A stretch of DNA of 64,000 bases from NCBI GenBank assembly GCA_029948255.1, contig JALIZF010001313.1, forward strand, positions 124,001 to 188,000, written 5' to 3'. How positions within the stretch are numbered: the stretch's first letter is position 1; each line of letters starts with the position of its first letter. Below the pieces are notes generated by a model. It was not told the origin of the DNA, did not search any database, and worked only from the letters and a program-made list of their open reading frames with translations. Position numbers and translations under genes: made by a program. Shown piece by piece: positions 12,003 to 23,900 of this stretch. Source of the stretch: Telmatactis stephensoni. Its lineage: Eukaryota > Cnidaria > Anthozoa > Actiniaria > Isophelliidae.

Positions 12003-12250
12003 TTCACCATGGCTGTAAGCCATGCGGCGTTGAGCTGGGTTGATGCTGAAGTCGTCGATGTCGTTTATTAAAAGGGATATCACAAGTGCCCCTTTCAAGT
12101 CGAAGTCGGCGAAATATTTGTGGTACTGTCAAAGAAGCATGGAGAGAAAGGGAGGGCTTTCAGAACCATACCTGATTTATACGGCGTACTTTTGTAGTGT
12201 CAAGTCAGCTTATGTACGGCAGTGATTTAAGTAGGTGAAAAATAGGCCGT
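12003..12250 (+). repeat. ~245-bp direct repeat, copy 1
   Basis: TTCACCATGGCTGTAAGCCA through AATAGGCCGTATG, repeated at 13489-13741 with few differences. A short open frame inside has no recognised domain. Confidence 0.75.
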
Positions 12251-12261
12251 ATGCTATTAAC

Positions 12262-13130
12262 GCGAAGCGTTCAGGCAAAAGATTCTTGCTGATTTGAGAT
12301 GCTCTCGCCGAAGCAAGGCGCGAGTAGACACTCCACAAAGATCAAAATTTGTTTGTTTGCTAGTTGTTTTTGTGCATTATGGGCCAGTTAGAACTTGTGA
12401 TCGAGCGCGAATCGCGAGCCGCTCGGCAAATGATTGATTGAAAACTATTGTCAAAAGGAGTTCAGGCAACGGTCCTGAAGCGTTGCGTCGCTCGCGCTCG
12501 TTCTAGGCCCTATTTAATTTGATTAAAATTTTACGACTTTTACCACAAATATACTGGGGAGTTTGCAAGTACCGAGTGAGTCTTTAAATGTTAATCTAAC
12601 CAAAAAAGAAGAAGTAATATTTGAAAAAAGCATACCAAAGTTAGTAAAAACTGAATTTTTTAAAGGTAATTTTGATGAATAGCAACATAGTTATGGGCGC
12701 AGTCGAATTTTTTTTCTTTTTCTAAAGAAAGGTGCGATGTAGGGCAAGCTGTTGCCGCCCACCACCGAACGTTTCTTTAGAAAACAGCAAACTTTGGCCG
12801 CCCTTAACTTTGTCGCTATTCAATAATCGAAACTACTTCAACATTTCAATTTGTACTAACTTTGGCATGCTTTTTTCAAATATTATATATATTATATATA
12901 TAGAGGATATTACATGGCGCTCGCGAAGATACGATTTTATTTCGAGTGTGAAGAAGATCTCTCACGAGTGAGCGCAGCGAACGAGTGAGATATCTAAATT
13001 GAACACGAGAAGATAAAATTAGTATCTCCAAGCGGCCATGTAATGTTCTATTTATTATATAGATATCGGAAAAAATTGTATGGTAAAGTAACTTAGAATG
13101 GTTGCTCAATTGGAGTTTCTGACCTTATTA
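12262..13130 (+). repeat. Internal repeat, copy 2, of the 3.5-kb element
   Basis: Second copy of 10936-11880, carrying a MITE at about 12893-13062 in place of the SINE tail. Confidence 0.7.
12893..13062 (+). mobile_element. MITE with ATTACATGG ends
   Basis: Inverted ends TATTACATGGCGC and GCGGCCATGTAAT, inner GAGCGCAGCGAACGAG flanked by CTCACGAGT / GAGTGAGAT. TA-rich flanks. The family appears common in coral genomes from recall. Confidence 0.65.
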
Positions 13131-13488
13131 ATTAAATTTTGTGAAGAAACTCAAATATATATCCCGTATCCATAAAATTGTGTTCCAAGATCCTATATCC
13201 CCATAACTTTTCTCCCCAGTATCCAGTATCCCTATAAGTTTTTCCTCAAATATCGTGGATCCCATTCCCATTGTTTCCTCCTTACACTTTCTCAGCCTAG
13301 TAACTCACTTTAACCTGAATGTTCTCTTTTTTGTTTGTTTGTTTTGTTTACATCTTAGATTGTATTCATATATTTTTCTCATCTTATATGTCTGTAGTTT
13401 TAAGAGTGTAGTATTGTAACTTTATGACAAATTCATTAAAGTAAACTAAACTAACCCCTAATAGGGCCTCCATATTCACATCAACTAT

Positions 13489-13741
13489 TCACCATGGCTG
13501 TAAGCCATGCGGCGTTGAGCTGGGTTGATGCTGATGTCGTCGATGTCGAGTCGTTATTAAAAGGGATATCACAAGTGCCCCTTTCAAGTCGAAGTCGGCG
13601 AAATATTCGTGGTACTGTCAAAGAAGCATGGAGAGAAAGGGAGGGCTTTCAGAACGACAACTGATTTATACGGCGTACTTTTGTAGTGTCAAATCAGCTT
13701 ATGTACTGCAGTAATTTAAGTAGATGAAAAATAGCCCGTAT
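13489..13741 (+). repeat. ~245-bp direct repeat, copy 2
   Basis: Matches 12003-12250. Confidence 0.75.
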
Positions 13742-14150
13742 GGAATGGGCCTTAACGTCAATAGCTCTAATTTGAATTATAACTGAGAGAGAAACTACAA
13801 TAAATTGTGTTGTGTTATAAATTCTAAAAATCAACGAAAATCGATCAAAATCGATGACAATCGATAATAATTGATACTCACACATTTCTGAGTTATTGAT
13901 TTTTATCAATTTCCGATATTAATCGATTGATTAATATTGATTATTATCAATTATTATCGATTTTTATCGATTATTTGAATTATCGATTGGTATAGACGGC
14001 CTAGTAAATAAACAAAACGTCTCCGTCGTGTACGTAATTTTGACCAGTGAAATGAAAGTGCAGACAAATGTATATATGTGCCAAAGGAATGTAAATTGCT
14101 GCTCCCTCTGGAGCATAATCAGGACACTTAGGATACCTTTAGTTCATCTT

Positions 14151-14798
14151 AAACCGAAGGTTTAAATGGCCAGAATTTATGAAACGAAAAGCCAGCATAA
14201 GTTAATGACATTCTGTGATCACTCTTTCATTTTAGATATTCATCTATCGATAGGAAATCAGAGGTTAATTTACCTATAACTGGCGGGACTCAAAATTTAT
14301 GTAAAAATCATAAAAAAGGTCATTATAAGGTGAAAAGGGATTGGGTGGATATTAGAGATTTGATCCGATTCTGTAAGCTTAGTATAGACTTACCTCGTGT
14401 TTTAACCTGTAAAATCATCAAGTGAATGCCAAAAACAATGTCGTAACTAGCTTTTTGTTTGACACATCCTATAAGAAAACTGGTATAAAAGAAACAGAAG
14501 AACATTTTGGAATCGAGAAGTTAAAAACGCAATTAAGAGGCATTCAATTAAAGCAAGATCATTAAGTCGAAACGTGTATATTTTTTTGGTGTTTATAATG
14601 TACTGATTTTATGTCCATTTCCCATTAGAAAACGTGGTATTTTTTCTCATTAAGTTTCGACCACCGAGAACAGCTAGTAAATAACAAACGTCTCGTATAC
14701 GTAATTCTAACCAGTGATATGAAAGTGCAGACAAATGTGCCGAAGGAACGTAAATTCCTGCTCACTCTGGAACATAATCAGGGCACTTAGGATACCTT
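14151..14798 (+). repeat. Duplicated unit, copy 2 (uninterrupted)
   Basis: Starts AAACCGAAGGTTTAAATGGC and ends TTAGGATACCTT, near-identical to copy 1. It keeps both empty sites, GCCAAAAACAATGTCG and ACAGCTAGTAAATAAC. It ends about 190 bp upstream of the SLC5A7 gene 2 start codon. Confidence 0.85.
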
Positions 14799-14989
14799 AA
14801 ATTTTATTCTGGATACCACAGACTTTCAGCACTCAAACTAGTTAAACCTGTTTTACCTCTGAAGTGACATTGGATTGGGAGTATTTTAAGTTATGTCTTT
14901 TAACAACCACGAGAGGTCCTACGGAGTGAGATCAAAGTCATTGACATTCTGTATTGATTTCATTTCAGTATTGCCGTCTCGAAGGAATC

Positions 14990-17967
14990 ATGGCGGTGTA
15001 TGTTATTGGAGTTGTGGGCATCGTTGTCTTTTATATCATTATTCTTGCTCTCGGTGTCTGGGCTGCAAGACGAAGGAAAGAGGGTGAAGAGGAGACTATG
15101 TTAGCAGGACGTAACATCGGTGCTGTGCTAGGCAGTTTTACATTGACTGGTAAGTGCGCAAAATTGTTTATTATGCGACGCATCAGATTGTTGGAGTAGC
15201 CGGATTACTATTATGTTAGTATATATATTGTATATATTTAACTTTCATTGAAAGACTGTTTGTGTAGGACGTAAGGCTAGACACTTGATGGAATATGAAT
15301 GCAATGATTGCTCAACATATACGAGTGTGTATCTTCTATCATGTGTGTGAGAACATGATAAAAATTGGGAATGGTCCAAACAAAAATCAGGCTCTCGCAA
15401 AATGTCAACAAAATTTCACAGGTCTTGCCGTCTCGTAGTTTTAATATAAGTTCGAAAAAGCCGTCACGAAGTCTCGCAGTTTGTAAAAAAGAAAGTCGGT
15501 GAAAAAACGTTCTCAGACCCGTAACAAAAACGTTTGGCTCACAGCGACCAATGCATTTCCTGTCCCTCAGCAAAGTTTATCACCGGCCAGGAATTTCTAT
15601 ATTAATTAAAATAATAAATGAAAAACAATTTAATGTTTTATGAAAATCACTACACAGTTAATTTTTGTGGTTACTGGCTTTACGCCAGTAACACACTATG
15701 CCATGGGCTTCATGCGTGCGTGTATTTCGGAAATCTCCAAAGTAGAGCCGAAGTGTCAAGCCGAAAGATATGCGAACTTCGTGCGCCCGTCCGAGGGTGT
15801 TTAAGTCGATTATTAATAATCAAATATAGGCTTTGTGGTCATTTGTAATTCTTTCATCATCTAGTTAGAACCAGCTTGACGAGTTAGCAACGTCACAACT
15901 ATGAAATGCTAATTAGTTAGAATAAATACATCTACCTTGTAACACAGATTCACAGATAAGCGGATACACTTATACACTTAGGTCTACAGCAACTCAGTAG
16001 TCTGGAATGAGCTGACCTTGAGTACGGAAATAAACGGTCCGAGTAAGGAAAACCTTCTTAACGCCGTGCTGTCTTAGGGAAAGCTCATTCTAGTCTACTG
16101 TCTAGTTCTGTAAGTCCTACAGTTATCGAGTGCTCTACCTAATAAACAGCAGATCACAACAACTGTGTCCACGCTAGTTTTCCCAACAAGTTACAATCGA
16201 GAGAAAACAACGCAATTTCTCGGCTACCCGTAACATAAAATGCATGCTCTAAATATCGCGTGTCTATAAATCTATATAGCAATGTTACTACTTAGATAGT
16301 AATTACTTGGATAAAAGCAAAACTGAAGTTTCCATTGTATTCCATAGTTACTTTGGTTTTGTGGCGGGGAAATCAAAATTATTACATCAGGAAAATCGGG
16401 TAATACATCTTGCAAATAAAGTGATATGTATGAAATTAAGAATATCATTGTTGACAGAAGTTTTATTCGCAGCTTGCAGCTTGTTTAAGATGAATTCTAT
16501 TTCATTCCTTAGCTACTTGGGTTGGTGGTGGATACATTAATGGAACTGCTGAAGCTGTGTTTGACAAGGGATTGGTGTCTGCTCAAGCACCTTGGGGATA
16601 TGCTACAAGTCTTGCTATTGGTAAGACACAAACTACCTCAACCCATCTCAACTCAATTTCATTTCATTTCATCTCATTTCAACTCATCCCATGCCACGTC
16701 ATCTCATGCCATTTCATAAGATGTCATGTCTTGACATCTCAACTCAACTCAACTCATCCGTCACGCCATTTCATCTCATATCATTTCATTACATCTCATA
16801 TCTCATCTCATCTCATTTCATGTCATGTCATGTCATGTCATGTCATGCCATGCCATTTCATATCATCTCATTACATCTCATATCTCATCTCATTTCATCT
16901 CATCTCATCTCATCTCATCTCATTTCATCTCATGGCATGTCATGGCATGGTATCTCATCTCTTTTGAATCTCTTCTCATTTCTCACATTAAATTTGGCTG
17001 TAGACAAAACCCAATAGCCGACAAATTAGCAATATTATAATGATTGAATACATAAACCTCAGGAGGGGTTCAGTTTTCAGAGTGCATAGGAAATCCGGTT
17101 GCTTGCGAAGCTTGGCGAAAGCGACCATAACCAAGAGACCATAATACTAAGAGAGCGAAACTCAGTATTGACAAGAGACCATAATACTAAGAGAGCGAAG
17201 CTCAGTATTGATGTCTGTGCCATGTTCGTGGCGGCTAAGGCTATTTTTAGTAACTTCGCCATCGCGCGCGCAAGGCCCTCAACCAATAGAATTTCAATTT
17301 TGACGTGCGCGCGGAAGGGACCGTTTGAATTCTATATTGTTTAAGTGCCTTGCGCGCGCGATGGCGAAATTACTAAAAATAGCCTTAGGCGCCACGAACA
17401 TTGCACAAACATCAATACTGAATTTCGCTCTCTTAGTATTATGGTCTCGTGCCATAACTGTATATTCGCCTTAGGTTTTCCTGTTTTTTTTTACAGTTTG
17501 CAGTAATCAGTGGGAGTTAATTTCCTCATAGTGAGCTTACTAAGTACTATCACTGATGATGATTTTGCTTTCTAGGTGGATTGTTTTTCGCTAAAATCAT
17601 GCGCAGGCGACGATATGTAACCATGATTGATCCTTTCCAAGACAAATACGGTGTTCGTGTGGGTGGTTTGATGTACATTCCAGCTCTTTTGGGGGAGATC
17701 TTCTGGAGTGCTGCCATCCTTTCTGCTCTTGGTGCCACTGTCAGTGTTGTCGTTGGTCTGGGCCAGGAATTATCTGTAATTGTGTCAGCGTTAATTGCTG
17801 TGTTTTATACTCTGATTGGTGGACTGTATTCTGTAGCATACACTGATGTCATTCAGCTCATCTGCATATTCGTCGGCTTGGTAAGATTTGCAGTCCAATT
17901 ACATTACCAAATTAAAGGGTTGTCGATTAGAACTTTCGGAAGTAAGTCAACATGTCTGATCAGCGGT

Positions 17968-17998
<31 letters not shown>

Positions 17999-20900
17999 AA
18001 AGGCTATTTCTATTCCTCGCTGAAAGCACTCGAAGCAGGCAAGCGAGTACATTTTAACTTTTTGCGAGTACTAGCAAGTATCTGCTGAGTGAGTTAACAT
18101 TTTTGAACTATTTTTGTTCACAGCGAGTACTGAAATTTAACTTATCACGAATTAGGTAGATATCACGTGATGAATAGCACTTCGCAAAATGACGGTCTGA
18201 ACTAAAGAGAATTGGCTCTACAAGTCGCGAGAGGTGGAGATTAAACAGTGAGTAAAAAAGGACGTACTCGGTAGCTCGCTGCGAGTGCTTTTACTGAGAG
18301 TTGTAGTCTGCGTAAAGAAAGCAAAATTTTGATTCACCAGAAATTTTAGCGATATCATGTGGCTTTCTAAATAGATTTTACCTCTTTGAAGAGGAGAACA
18401 TGGGAATGCAACTTTATATATCGTCTTCTCGTCTTGCTTCGATCGAGCACAACGGCGATGAAAAACTCATAAAAGGACATTGTCTTTCCTGAGAAATATC
18501 ACTAAACAGTTCATGGCCTTGCTGAATACCTCTACGAATACAAAGCAGGATTCAGTGGATTCCCGGGGTATGATATGACAACTTAGCTAGAAAACAAAGA
18601 CTCCAATCGCGTGGTCAGCGATCATTCCAAGCATATTTTGATGACGTCACAAATCATTGTTCACTCTACATACGTGCCTATTCATGCCAAATATAATCGA
18701 GTTCAGAGCTCTATAAACATCCCGCGCATGACACACAGGAATCCCACTGCAAGATTAGTGTCAATAATATCTCCACACCAAAACATCTTGAAACTAAAAA
18801 GTAGATACTTTAAGATATTAATTCTGTTGAATTAAAAGCTTCAAATTGCCCGTTTAAAGTCGATGGAAACAGATTGAGAACACTGAGAATACTTTCAGCA
18901 ATTTTGATATTATATTTTTCTCGATATTCTCACATGAACTTGACAGAGCTCCTTAAACAACCTCTGAACAACAACTGGAGAAATTTCGTTCAAAGTCTAT
19001 CTTCCCTTAATAAAGTTCAAATCGACGGGAGAGTTGATAATTCCAGTATTCCTTTTAGTCTCATTTTCTTATGGCTACAGCTCTTGAATCGGGATATTCC
19101 AAAAGTAATGAATAATATTTTTTAATTTTCTCTTTTCAGTGGCTTAGCATTCCATTTGCAATGACACACGAAGCTGTGACTAATATTTCTACCACAAAGT
19201 CACAGTGGCTGGGAGTCTGGCCAGTGAACTATGGATACTGGATTGACCACGCCCTTCTTTTGGTAAGTCTCTTTATTAATTTAATTTAATTTAATCCATT
19301 TACACTGCATTTTAACATAATGGAAAATGTACATACATATATAAGAAAACTAATGAGAAATTAAATAAATACAACGAAAAAACTATTCAATACTAAGAAA
19401 AATATGCAGTGGGGAAGGACTAGAAGGGAACATATGATCCATTCGAGCTAGTCCACCCAAAAAATGTACAAACACTTAAACAAAAAACAGCAACAAAAGA
19501 ACGTTAAAATTTAGTCATCTATCCTATCATATTCGTCGTCATATTCATCGATATATCCTATATTAATATATCTATCTGCTACCAACAAGTTTTCACTCCA
19601 GATAAGCAATACAGGACACCCCCACGCGCCACAAGCAATGTAGGATACATCATGACAATAAACATTGTCATAATATATCCCACACCGCCCAAGCAAGCGA
19701 AAACACCCCACACCGCCCATATGAAGTGAAAACTCGTCGGTAGCAGATTATTACTAATTGTCATTACAAAATAATGTAGCCTATCAGAATTAAATCATCA
19801 TTATCAGATCACTGCGTCCAAGTGACATGTGGGCGGTCAGGATCAAAGTTTTTAGTTTTATAAAATTCAATGCATTGTCTCTTAAATAATGATAAGCTAA
19901 GATTAGAAGTCCTAAGTTTATCAGGCAAGTTGTTCCATAAATATGGTAATCTATTGAAAAAAGTGCCTTTAAATAATTCGGTTCTGACTGAATTAATCTT
20001 TAACTTGTTACTAGAGTACGACCTTAATCTTTTGTCTGAGCAAAATTCAAAATATCTATCCATTGAAAAATTATAGTGTCCACACTTCAGTTTGTAAAAT
20101 GTTGTTATATCTTTAACTTCTCTTCGGTACACCAATGGAAGAAGATTGAGTTGCTGAAGGCGCTCGCTGTACGTTAGGTTGGGCAGGAGAAGCCGCGTAG
20201 CACGTCGTTGGACACCCTCAATTAGCTTTATTAAGGTGACAGACTTCGGGCTCCAGATCTCAGAGGCATACTCCAGATGAGAACGCACAAGGGCCACGTA
20301 GAGTGATCTAAATGTTGGCAGAAACTGATCGTTCCTACTGCTGATTGTACGACGAATGAACCCTAGCATCTTGTTAGCTTTATTCACCTGGGCGTAAATA
20401 TGCTCATTGAAACGAGCGTCACATGTGATGAGAACGCCAAGGTCACGCTGAACTTCCACTCTCTTCAGTGTCGCACCTCTCATGCTGTAGTCATAAATTA
20501 TTGGAGTGCGCTTCCTTGTTACAGTGCAAAGTGAGCATTTATCCGTGTTAAAGTCCATCTTCCAGGCATCACTCCATTCGACCAGGTTATCAATATCAGT
20601 TTGAAATAGCGCACAGTCACTGGCAGACCTTATAGTGCGGAAACACTTGGCATCGTCAGCAAATAAAGCCAATGTGCTACTTTCGGACACAGAACAAGGC
20701 ATATCGTTTATGAATAATACAAACATGGCAGGGCCAAGCAGGGAGCCCTGTGGGACCCCTGAGGTGACTGGTAACCACTCTGAACTTTTGCCATCAATTA
20801 CCACACGCTGCACCCTGTTGTCCAGATAGCTGGAAAACCACTGTAGAAGAGGGCCTTTAATTCCACATTGATCTAATTTACTGACTAAGTGGGGATGCGA

Positions 20901-23900
20901 AACAGAGTCATAACTATCATAATTTATCCCAAAAATAGATTCCATGTTACCGCGTGTCTGCAGTGCTCCAATAGAGCAGATTTCGCATGAGTGTGAAACG
21001 GAACGCGCTGCGACCGTGTCAGTGCCGTGTTGTCTATAAAAAACATTTGAAACTTGTACCGTAACCGTGCCGTGCCGCGACTGTGCCGTTTTCGCAGTCA
21101 TACGAAATCTAATCTAGATGCACAGATGACGTCAAAATATGAAGGAACGAAACAGTTCGCTACGGGACGAGGTTGCACGGTCCTATGACGTCATCTAGTC
21201 ACGGTTCTCGACCAATCCGAGCGCGCGTAATATACCAATTAGTTTATAAAGCATTACCGTGAAGTTTCAAACTTTTCGGTGAGGTAATGTTTTAATCCTT
21301 ACATGTACGTGTACCAGTTTTAAACATACTATTGCTTCATATCATCCGCAGTGTACCGTTGTTTTGTACAATAATTCCTACGAAATTACATTCCCATTCA
21401 AACAGTAGGCTTTGAACTTTAATCTTTTCTTCATCAGGTGTGCGGAGGTGTCCCATGGCAAGTATATTTTCAAAGAGTTCTTGCCTGTAAGACCGTTGGC
21501 ATCACCCAAATTGTGTCATTCACTGGTGCGCTTGGTTGTGTAATCATGACCATCCCAGCTGTACTGATTGGAGCAGTAGGAGCATCAACAGGTTTGTGTA
21601 ATTTCGTACCCCAATACATTGAGGGGACATTGTTTTTCAGTTAACTCAGTACTAATTTTCAGGCCAAAAACCTCGAATTGACACCCTCTAATGCTTGGTG
21701 TAACTCATTCTACCGATTGGCCAGCATACGCACCATCCTTGTTCTAACCTCATCAATGGTGAAACCACTCATGTACATGTAGCAAACGCGCTGCAACGGA
21801 TGAAAGAGGACGCCGCGCGCGTCTACTAATTATCTTCAATTTAACCGTTGACATCGTCGACGTCAAGAAGAGGACGAAAAAAAAGCGAAATGGCGTCCTG
21901 AATATGGCGTCGCGATGTTGTCATGGTCGTTACGCAACGAACTAATGCCATATACCGCAGGGGTTTCATTATCTTTTTGAATAAGCGTCTGAATGATTGA
22001 AGTAGGCGTCTGTGTCCCCAAACGGGGCTGTGAGACCCCATTGTGCTAGGGGAGTCTGTAAGACAAAAAATAACCGGCGGTAAGAGGTAAAATAGGCGGC
22101 GGTATACTGCCAGTAGCCGCCTATTATTGAAACCCCTGATTATACCACGTCCTGTCCTCGCGTCGTTCCGCGTTTGAATGCTACATTAGCCTAATTCGAT
22201 CGTTCGACTTTCGCTATTTCTACATTTTTGCGACATCGCTAAATATGTCGGTTGCCATTTATGATCTTCGATTCATTGGATCAGGGCCATGCAAAGCCAA
22301 GGATTCACCATATCACCTAACGTTGAGAATATAGTACGCTTAACAGAGGCGGATTTAGGAGAGGGGTGCAGGGGTATACGCACCCACTCCTGATATGGCT
22401 TTGGGCCCTTTTTTACAATACTTTTCCAAAATATCCTTTGGATCCTCTAGATGGTTTCCAATTCCTCTAACGCTGCACCCCTTCCTAAGGGGTAACCCTG
22501 GCTCCGCCCTTGCTGAAACTATTTTCTATATTGAATGCCACACCGCTGTGAGTTTCACTGTGTGTTTCAGATTGGACCCAGACTGGTCTATATACTGGTA
22601 ATGCAACCAACGTAACCTCTGACGACATAAAACCAGCAAAATTGCTTATTCTCCCTATGGTCCTCCGTTATCTTACACCTAACGCCGTCGCGTTCTTTGG
22701 TCTTGGAGCAATCTCTGCTGCTGTGATGTCCTCTACGGATTCCAGTATTCTTTCAGCCAGCAGTATGTTTACTCATAACATATATAAAGCAATCTTCAGG
22801 CAGAAGGTGAGATGATACGTGCTAACTATACACAAAGAACAGTAATCATATGTGCTAACTGTAGACAAAGGACAGTAATCTGGCACTGTACAAACTCATA
22901 CTGAGTCGCTCGCTTCTCTTACACAAAGGACAGTAATCTGGCACTGTACAAACTCATGCTGAGTCGCTCGCTTCTCTCATTCGCGCGGAACATGCTGTGC
23001 ATTAAGGAAGGAAGGAAGAAAAAGCGAAGCGTCGTTACTTTTTTCCTTCCCTTCACAATGCCCCGCCTCTTGCACCTCCTTTTCATTCCTAATTTCCATT
23101 GCGAATAGTAATGGTAAGTAACGATTTGTTACGAATCTGAAGCATAGTCCGGTTGTATCTTAAAACCGCACAAAGTGTGGGGCTGGGAGGTAAACCGAAC
23201 GCGCTTTACTTGCATTGCTTACTGACTTTTGCTAGTTTAGCATGGACTAACAGATGCATGCTGTACTTATCTTCTCATGTTGTAATTTTCCTACATATTT
23301 TGTACCTTCTTGTAATTTGATTTTCTGTGAAAACAGTGTGTCTAGCTGCTTGGACTGCTAGTCCGTGGTTGGAGAACGGGTAATCGAATCATATAATAAC
23401 ATACTACTTATATAATTATTAATTATCGTTTAGCTTCTAATTGATAGATAATTAGTGTATATATACTATAATTTTATCGCTGATGAATTTTCATTGTCTT
23501 TAAAATTTCGAGAGGAAGACCGCCTAACATCTCCAGGGTCCGCATTTAGTAAATATAGACTTTAATGAGGGTCCTGAAGGGGTAAAATGAGACTGGGATT
23601 TGCCTGTTTTTTTGACTGGGAAATGGGATTTGTTGTACTGGGACTGGGATTTGGGGATTTTTTGTCACTGGGAATGGGAAACAGAACATCAAATGGGAAT
23701 GGGATTTGATGCTGAAAAACTGCAAAATCATACAAATATTTTTTAAAAATTGAAAAATTACAAGTCGACTCACAAAAAAAAAAAAAAAAAAACGAAAAAG
23801 AAAAAAATCATACCCAGGACTTTTCGGTATATTGTGCATCTGAGAGACTGAGACTGGTCACATGTCTATTTTTTATGACTTACTTTGTGAAAAAAGGAGT

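Larger units (their letters stand above)
10495..13999 (+). mobile_element. 3.5-kb inverted-repeat element with AATCGAT-rich ends
   Basis: The ends share TATACCAATCGATAA as an inverted repeat and are packed with ATCGAT/ATTGAT motifs for about 170 bp. It is flanked by GCTAGTAA (10487-10494) and CCTAGTAA (14000-14007), with the empty site in the downstream duplicate. The interior is not coding. It contains internally repeated blocks and further insertions (see separate entries). The 8-bp duplication fits hAT. Confidence 0.75.
9402..14139 (+). repeat. Duplicated unit, copy 1 (split by two insertions)
   Basis: Homology to copy 2 covers 9402-9691, 10267-10494 and 14008-14139. The gaps are the SINE-like insert and the 3.5-kb element. 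Once these are removed the unit is about 650 bp and lies head to tail with copy 2. Confidence 0.85.

Noticed and set aside
17881..18000. Polyglutamine C-terminus on a choline-transporter fragment
   Set aside because: It arises from reading through the donor at 17881 into a CAA microsatellite. Splicing to 19140 restores the conserved protein.
20950..21101. N-terminal part of the 430-codon minus-strand open frame
   Set aside because: This part is MITE sequence read in frame. Only the portion below about 20950 is reverse transcriptase.
22866..22978. CRISPR-like direct repeats
   Set aside because: Only two adjacent copies with no spacer structure, in a eukaryotic intron.
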